Shown: positions 27,060 through 33,147 of the stretch, piece after piece
Layout: every line of letters starts with the position of its first letter
Position numbering within the stretch: position 1 is the first letter of the stretch
Assembly (NCBI GenBank): GCA_007378955.1
Contig: VMGY01000008.1
Location: forward strand, 1-33,147
Reading direction: 5' to 3'
Origin: Parcubacteria group bacterium Athens0714_12
GTDB lineage: Bacteria; Patescibacteriota; Patescibacteriia; UBA2591; VMGY01
DNA length: 33,147 bases
Translations under genes and position numbers: made by a program
The notes under the pieces: generated by a model
What the model saw: the letters and a program-made list of their open reading frames with translations, nothing else
What the model was told of the DNA's origin: nothing
Databases searched by the model: none

Positions 27060-30000
27060 ATGGACCAAGAAAAATTTTCTCAATTTGAGGAAGAAATTTT
27101 AAAATACTGGGAGGATAAAAAAATTTTTGCCAAATCTTTAGAGCAAAGAAAAAACGCTCCTCTTTTTAGTTTTTACGACGGCCCGCCTTTTGCTTCCGGT
27201 TCGCCGCATTACGGCCACATTTTAGCCAGCGTGATTAAAGATTCCATTACTCGTTATTGGACAATGAAAGGTTATAAAGTGGAGAGGACGGTCGGCTGGG
27301 ATTGCCATGGCTTGCCCGTAGAAAATTTGGTGGAAAAAAAATTAAATATTAAAACTAAAAAAGAAATCGAATCTTTAGATGAAGGCAAAGAAAAAAGCAT
27401 TGAGAAATTTAATCAAGCCTGCAGAGATTCAATTTATCTTTGTTTGGATGAGTGGCTGAAGACTTTGCGCCGCATCGGCCGCTGGGCTGATTATTCAAAG
27501 CAATACGCGACTTATAAAAACGAATATATAGAATCAGTTTGGTGGGCGTTTAAACAATTATATAATAAAGGATTGATTTATAAAGATTTCAGAGTCGCGC
27601 CTTATTGTCCGCGCTGCGGCACTTCCATTTCTAATTTTGAAGTCAATCTGGGATACCGCGAAGTGGAAGACCAGTCGATTTTTATAAAATTCAAGATTAA
27701 GCGTCATCCCGAGGGAATTTCAGCGACCAAAGGATCCCGTGTCAATCCGCGGGATTGCCGCGTCGCCTCTGGCAAGGCTCTTCGCAATGACATTTTTGAT
27801 GCATATTTTTTGGTTTGGACAACCACGCCTTGGACATTGCCGGCTAATTTATTTTTAGCCGTGGGCGAAGAAGTTGATTATGTCAAAGTTAAATTAAACA
27901 GCGAAAATTTAATTTTAGCCGAAGCTCGTCTGGAAATTTTGGAAGGCGATTATGAAATCATCGAAAAAATTAAAGGCAAGGAATTGCTTGAGGTGGAATA
28001 CGAACCGCTTTTTAAATGGAAGAATCATAAATATAAAATATTGGCAGGCAATGATTTTGTTTCCACAGAAGACGGCACAGGCATTGTCCATATCGCGCCG
28101 GCTTTCGGCGAAATTGACAATCAAATCGGCAAAAAAGAAAATTTAAAAGAGTTTCCGATTAATGTTGATTTGGAAGGAAAAATTATCAAAGGGTTAAATA
28201 TTCCCGGCGAAGGAGAATTTGTCAAAAAAGCGGATGAAAAAATAAAAAAAGATTTAAAAAATCGCGGTTTATTATATAAGGAAGAAAAAATCACCCATAC
28301 TTATCCTTTTTGTTGGCGTTGCGATTCGCCTTTGCTTTATTATCCTTTGGAAAGCTGGTATATCAGGGTGACGGCGCTCAAAGACAAGCTGATTGAAAAT
28401 AATTTGAATTTGGAATTAAAACAAGTAGACGGAAAAATAAAAAAAGGAATTTATTGGATGCCTAATCATTTGAAAGAAGGCCGATTCGGCAAATGGCTTG
28501 AAGGCGTCCGTGATTGGGATATTTCCCGCAGCCGTTATTGGGGCGCGCCGATTCCAATTTGGGAATGCGAAAAGTGCGAAAGCGTAAAAATTGTCGGCAG
28601 TATTAAAGAGTTGGGAAAACAAAAGCCGGAAGATTTGCATCGGCCATATATTGACCAAATAGAATTTACTTGCGAATGCGGCGGAAAAATGAAAAGGGTG
28701 GAAGGTGTTTTTGATTGTTGGCTTGAATCAGGCTCAATGCCTTTTGCCCAATATCATTATCCTTTTGAAAATAAAGAAAAATTTGAGCAAGGATTCCCCG
28801 CTGATTTTATCGCCGAGGGATTGGACCAAACGCGCGGCTGGTTTTATACTTTGCATGTTTTAGCCGTGGCAATCTTTGAAAAACCGGCTTTTAAAAATGT
28901 GATTGTCAATGGTTTGATTTTAGCGGCGGATGGAAAAAAATTAAGCAAGCGCTTAAAAAATTATACCCCGCCGGAAGAAATATTTAACAAATACGGCGTT
29001 GACGCTTTGCGTTATTTTTTATTAACTTCGGCGCCGATGGGCGAGGATTGCCGTTTTTCCAGCCAGCAAGTGGAAGAAACTTTCCGCAAAATAATTATCA
29101 TTTTATGGAATGTTTATACTTTTTATGAAATGCATGGCGCGGGGCAATTGACAACTGACAATCGACAACTGACAACCCCTGAAAATATTTTAGACCAATG
29201 GATAATCGCGAAATTAAATCTTTTAATTAAAGAAACAACGCAATATTTAGATAACTATGATTTGAATAAAGCAACTCGCCTTTTGGCTGATTTTGTCAAT
29301 GAATTGTCAACCTGGTATTTAAGAAGAAGCCGGACAAGATTTAAAAGCGAGGAGCAAAAAGAGCGGGGAGAAGTTTCAGCGACCCTTCATTATGTTTTAT
29401 TGAATTTGACCAAATTGCTGTCCCCTTTCATTGTTTTTTTGAGCGATGTTATTTACCAGAAAATTTCTTCAAACAAAGAATCAGTCCATTTGGAAGATTG
29501 GCCTCTGGCTGACGAGAATTTAATCAATCAAAAACTTTTAGAAGAAATGGAATTAGTCAAAGAAGTGGTGGAATTAGGATTAGCGGCCAGGGCGGAAGCG
29601 AAAATAAAAATCAGGCAGCCCTTAGGGAACTTACAACTTACAACTTACAACTCACAACTTAATGAACAATTAATTAATTTAATAAAAGACGAATTAAATA
29701 TTAAAAAAGTTAATCTTGTCAAAAAAATAAAAAAAGAGGGAGTGGTGGTGAAAGAAAATAATAAAATTAAAATCGCCTTGGAAACGGCGATTACGCCCGA
29801 ATTGAAACAAGAAGGAATGATAAGGGAATTAATCAGGCAGATAAATTCTTTTAGAAAAGAGCTGAAATTAACTGTTAAAGATTCAGTCAATATTTATTTG
29901 CAGACAGAAAGCAAGGAATTAAAAGAAGCCGTGAAAAAATATTATTCGTCATTGCTTAAAAATGTTTTGGCCAAAGAGATTAAATTTGAGAAAAAAGAAT

Positions 30001-30065
30001 CAGCCCACCAAAAAGAATTGGAGATTGAAAAAATAAAAGTTTTTATTAATATAGAAAAAATTTAG
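27060..30065 (+). CDS. ileS: Isoleucyl-tRNA synthetase (IleRS2/eukaryote-like type)
   Basis: PPFASGSPHYGHILASVIKD (HIGH), WDCHGLPVE, TTPWTLPANL, GKKLSKRLKNYTPP (KMSKS). Confidence 0.97.
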   Translation: MDQEKFSQFEEEILKYWEDKKIFAKSLEQRKNAPLFSFYDGPPFASGSPHYGHILASVIKDSITRYWTMKGYKVERTVGWDCHGLPVENLVEKKLNIKTKKEIESLDEGKEKSIEKFNQACRDSIYLCLDEWLKTLRRIGRWADYSKQYATYKNEYIESVWWAFKQLYNKGLIYKDFRVAPYCPRCGTSISNFEVNLGYREVEDQSIFIKFKIKRHPEGISATKGSRVNPRDCRVASGKALRNDIFDAYFLVWTTTPWTLPANLFLAVGEEVDYVKVKLNSENLILAEARLEILEGDYEIIEKIKGKELLEVEYEPLFKWKNHKYKILAGNDFVSTEDGTGIVHIAPAFGEIDNQIGKKENLKEFPINVDLEGKIIKGLNIPGEGEFVKKADEKIKKDLKNRGLLYKEEKITHTYPFCWRCDSPLLYYPLESWYIRVTALKDKLIENNLNLELKQVDGKIKKGIYWMPNHLKEGRFGKWLEGVRDWDISRSRYWGAPIPIWECEKCESVKIVGSIKELGKQKPEDLHRPYIDQIEFTCECGGKMKRVEGVFDCWLESGSMPFAQYHYPFENKEKFEQGFPADFIAEGLDQTRGWFYTLHVLAVAIFEKPAFKNVIVNGLILAADGKKLSKRLKNYTPPEEIFNKYGVDALRYFLLTSAPMGEDCRFSSQQVEETFRKIIIILWNVYTFYEMHGAGQLTTDNRQLTTPENILDQWIIAKLNLLIKETTQYLDNYDLNKATRLLADFVNELSTWYLRRSRTRFKSEEQKERGEVSATLHYVLLNLTKLLSPFIVFLSDVIYQKISSNKESVHLEDWPLADENLINQKLLEEMELVKEVVELGLAARAEAKIKIRQPLGNLQLTTYNSQLNEQLINLIKDELNIKKVNLVKKIKKEGVVVKENNKIKIALETAITPELKQEGMIRELIRQINSFRKELKLTVKDSVNIYLQTESKELKEAVKKYYSSLLKNVLAKEIKFEKKESAHQKELEIEKIKVFINIEKI
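27703..27791 (+). repeat. In-frame palindromic repeat insertion within ileS
   Basis: gtcatcccgag...cttcgcaatgac; last 41 nt match 33/41 with 12110-12150 by hand count; encodes RHPEGISATKGSRVNPRDCRVASGKALRNDIF. Confidence 0.85.
29146..29177 (+). repeat. Heptamer repeat, copy F, in frame within ileS
   Basis: caattgacaactgacaatcgacaactgacaac encodes QLTTDNRQLTT. Confidence 0.75.
29628..29660 (+). repeat. Heptamer repeat, copy G, in frame within ileS
   Basis: aacttacaacttacaacttacaactcacaactt encodes [11 protein letters not shown]. Confidence 0.75.
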
Positions 30066-30074
30066 TTATTTTCT

Positions 30075-31886
30075 ATGATAGATAATGCGATTGAGGAGAT
30101 TAAATCTCGTTTGGATATCACGGAGATTATATCCGAATACATTACTTTAAGGCAGGCAGGGATTAATTTTAGGGCGCTTTGTCCTTTCCATAAAGAGAAG
30201 ACGCCTTCTTTTTTTGTTTCGCCGGAAAGGCAGCTTTGGAAGTGTTTCGGCTGCAATGAGGGAGGGGATATTTTCGCGTTTGTGATGAAAATGGAAGGCA
30301 TAGAATTTCCCGAAGCTTTGCGGCTTTTGGCGAAAAAAGCGGGCGTGGAGCTGGAAACCAGAGATCCGCGCGCGACCAGCCAGAAAACAAAACTTTTAGA
30401 TATTTGCCAGGAGACGGCCGCTTTTTACCAATCAATTCTTTATTCTCAGGCTGGCGAAAAAATCAAGCAATATCTTAAAGAAAGAAAAATTTCCGAGCAA
30501 AGCATAAAAAGTTTTTTTCTTGGTTACGCTCCTGATTCATGGAACAGCCTTTTGCAATTTTTAACCAAAAAAGGGCACAAAGAAAAAGACCTTGAATCAG
30601 CCGGCTTGATTATTAAAAAAGCGCAAGGCGGTTATTACGACCGTTTTAGAAATCGCCTGATGTTTACCATTTTAGACCCTCATAGCGTGATAGTCGGCTT
30701 TGCCGGCCGGAGCTTAGACGACCAAGACAGCGCTAAATATATCAATAGCCCGGAAACGCGAATTTATTATAAGTCCCGCCTTTTGTATGCTGTTGACAAA
30801 GCAAAAAGCGAAATTAAAAAAATGAACTTCGCTATTTTAGTGGAGGGTTATATGGATGTTATTTCGTCTCATCAAGCCGGAATAAAAAACGTGGTTGCCA
30901 GCGCGGGGACAAGTTTGACCATGGATCAAATCAAACTTTTAAAACGTTATACTGCCAATGTGGTTTTGGCTTTTGATATTGATTTGGCGGGGCAAGAAGC
31001 GACCAAGCGAAGCATTGACCTTCTTTTGGAAGAAGAGGTGAATGTTAAAATCGCTGTTTTGTCGCGCGGCAAAGATCCCGATGAATTGATAAAAAAAAGC
31101 CCCCAAGAATGGAAGGAGTCAATTGAAAAAGCAAAAAGGATTATGGATTATTATTTTGATTCCACTTTTTCAAATTTAGACATCGGCAAGGTGGAAGATA
31201 AAAAGAAAGCGGCTAAAATATTACTACCCATTATCGCTAAAATCGGCGACAAAATAGAACAAAGCCACTGGCTGCAGAAATTAAGCGGAAATATAAAAGT
31301 GGAAGAAAAAATTTTAAGGGAAGTTTTGGAAAAGCAAAGACAAAAAATCCGTCCGGGATTTTTAAAGAAAAAAGACGCCGGAGAACAGAAAAAAGTCGTT
31401 ATTGACCGTTATTTCTTGATCGGCGAGCAATTAATCGGCTTAATTTTGAAAAGTTTGTGCTTATCACCCAAAAAAGACGAATCTTTGTTTGAAATTGTAA
31501 ATAATTTGCCCTTAGAAGCGTTAAAAAACGAAAAATTACAAGAACTTGCCAAACAGCTAATATTTTGTTACAATAATTTTTATAAAAAGAACTTTGATTT
31601 TAGCTACTCTGAATTTAAAAAAGAGATAGGTCCCGCCAGCGCGGGATATTCGGATTTATTGCTTTTTAATATAGAAAAAGATTTTCCCATGTTGGAAAAA
31701 AAAGTTTTAGAAAAAGAAATCAACCAATCAACTAAAAACTTAAAAAAGAATTTATTTCTTAAGAGATTAAAAGAAGTGGAAAACCAACTCAAGAACGCGG
31801 AAAACAAAAAAAATAAAGAGGAGATAGAAAATCTTACCCAAGAATTAAAAAACATCACTCAAGAATTATTTAAGCTGATGCGGTAA
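30075..31886 (+). CDS. dnaG: DNA primase
   Basis: CHC2 zinc finger CPFHKEKTPSFFVSPERQLWKCFGCNEGGDIFAFVMKMEG; Toprim LVEGYMDVIS, FDIDLAGQEA. Confidence 0.97.
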   Translation: MIDNAIEEIKSRLDITEIISEYITLRQAGINFRALCPFHKEKTPSFFVSPERQLWKCFGCNEGGDIFAFVMKMEGIEFPEALRLLAKKAGVELETRDPRATSQKTKLLDICQETAAFYQSILYSQAGEKIKQYLKERKISEQSIKSFFLGYAPDSWNSLLQFLTKKGHKEKDLESAGLIIKKAQGGYYDRFRNRLMFTILDPHSVIVGFAGRSLDDQDSAKYINSPETRIYYKSRLLYAVDKAKSEIKKMNFAILVEGYMDVISSHQAGIKNVVASAGTSLTMDQIKLLKRYTANVVLAFDIDLAGQEATKRSIDLLLEEEVNVKIAVLSRGKDPDELIKKSPQEWKESIEKAKRIMDYYFDSTFSNLDIGKVEDKKKAAKILLPIIAKIGDKIEQSHWLQKLSGNIKVEEKILREVLEKQRQKIRPGFLKKKDAGEQKKVVIDRYFLIGEQLIGLILKSLCLSPKKDESLFEIVNNLPLEALKNEKLQELAKQLIFCYNNFYKKNFDFSYSEFKKEIGPASAGYSDLLLFNIEKDFPMLEKKVLEKEINQSTKNLKKNLFLKRLKEVENQLKNAENKKNKEEIENLTQELKNITQELFKLMR

Positions 31887-31950
31887 TTTTATTTATAAAA
31901 ACCCCATAGGGAGATCGCGGGGCGGGATAAGAATTTGCCAATTTTATTTT

Positions 31951-33147
31951 ATGCCTAAGAAAAATAAATTAAAAAATAAAAAAGCTCATGGTTCGGAAAA
32001 GAAAAAAATTTTCAAACCTAAGAAATTAAAAAAAGCTCCAAAAAAATCCGGGCGGAATTTGCCAAAGAAAAATTTAAAAGCAAAGGCGAAAAAAACCAAG
32101 GCAATCAAAGTTAAAGAAAAAAAATCCATTGGCCGGGAAAAGGAAAAAGCCAAAAAAATCAAAGGCGTCTGGCCTCAAAAAGAATCGGAAGAATTATTAA
32201 TCAAAGGGAAGAACCGGGGCTTTCTCACGGAAAACGAGCTTTTATACGCTTTTCCCAATTTGGAAGATTATTTAAAAGAATATGAAAATTTTTTAGATGC
32301 CTTGGATTGCATCGGACTTGAAATAAAAGAATCTGCTGAAAATATTTTAGAAAAGAAAGAAGATAAAAAAAAGGCTTCGCGTTCTTTTACTTTCGGCAAG
32401 TTTGAAGGCGATTCAATTCAAATGTATTTAAAAGAAATCGGACGCCGTCCAAAAATTAGTTAAAGCTAATTTGAGATTAGTTGTGAGCATCGCCAAGAAA
32501 TTTGTCGGACACGGCTTGTCTTTATTGGATTTGATTCAAGAAGGAAATACCGGTTTGTTCAGGGCGATAGAAAAATTTGATTACCAAAAAGGATATAAAT
32601 TTTCCACTTACGCGACTTGGTGGATCAGGCAGGCAATCACCAGAGCTTTGGCCGACCAGTCAAGGACAATCAGAATTCCCGTTCATATGGTGGAAACGAT
32701 TAATAAATTGCAGCAGACCAAAAGGCGGTTAGTCCAAGATTTGGGAAGAGAACCGATGCCGGAAGAAATTGCCGCGGAAATGGGGGAAGACATAGAAAAA
32801 GTCAGGCATATTTTGAAAATATCCCAGGAAACCATCTCCGTGGATATGCCGATCGGCGACGAAGATGAAAGAGATAGCACGTTGGCTGATTTTATTGAAG
32901 ATATAAAAACTATCACTCCGAACAGAATGGCGGCTTTACAAATTCTGCGAGATTATGTAAAAGATATAATAAAGGAATTAACGCCCAGAGAAAGAAAAAT
33001 TTTAGAAATGAGATTCGGTTTGATTGACGGAATCTCGCATACTTTGGAAGAAGTAGGCAAAGAATTCGGCGTGACAAGGGAAAGAATCAGGCAAATTGAA
33101 ACCAAGGCTTTGGAAAGAATCAGGGAATCAAAAGGCATAGAGAAGTT
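31951..33147 (+). pseudogene. rpoD: Sigma-70 RNA polymerase sigma factor, with a frameshift/internal deletion near 32440; runs off the window
   Basis: Lys-rich N-terminus to ...[17 protein letters not shown] (stop 32461-32463); regions 2-4 continue in another frame: [66 protein letters not shown]...[15 protein letters not shown]. Confidence 0.85.

Overview
AT-rich bacterial chromosomal window. The gene content and sequence style look like a Patescibacteria/CPR (Parcubacteria-like) genome, but that lineage call is inference. It is mostly housekeeping genes: bS20 (rpsT), holA, polA, uvrA, groES/groEL, a Na+/Ca2+ exchanger, PEP synthase, a DEAD-box helicase, a UPF0182 membrane protein, a nitronate monooxygenase-like protein, ileS, dnaG and the start of rpoD. 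There are three tRNAs: Ile with anticodon UAU, Cys-GCA and Ser-GGA. I saw no CRISPR array, transposase or classical defence system. The unusual content is in repeats and gene lesions. (1) A degenerate heptanucleotide repeat (CAACTTA/TAAGTTG-like) lies 3-4 nt from all three tRNAs, supplies the uvrA stop codon, and is read through twice in frame inside ileS, each time encoding a QLTTxN peptide. (2) A second, palindromic family (GTCATYSCGAG...CTCGCAATGAC) sits between groES and groEL, in frame inside ileS, and as a half-copy inside ppsA, resembling ORF-invading Rickettsia palindromic elements. (3) Several genes carry frameshifts or internal deletions: sigma-70 rpoD, a thermonuclease with an Excalibur-like tail, and an adjacent conserved protein. 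(4) There is a tRNA-Ile(UAU), a DHH-family protein that has lost its DHH motif, an attC-like hairpin next to cysteine-rich secreted-protein genes, and an orphan terminator with a structured element. All calls are by eye, with no database search.
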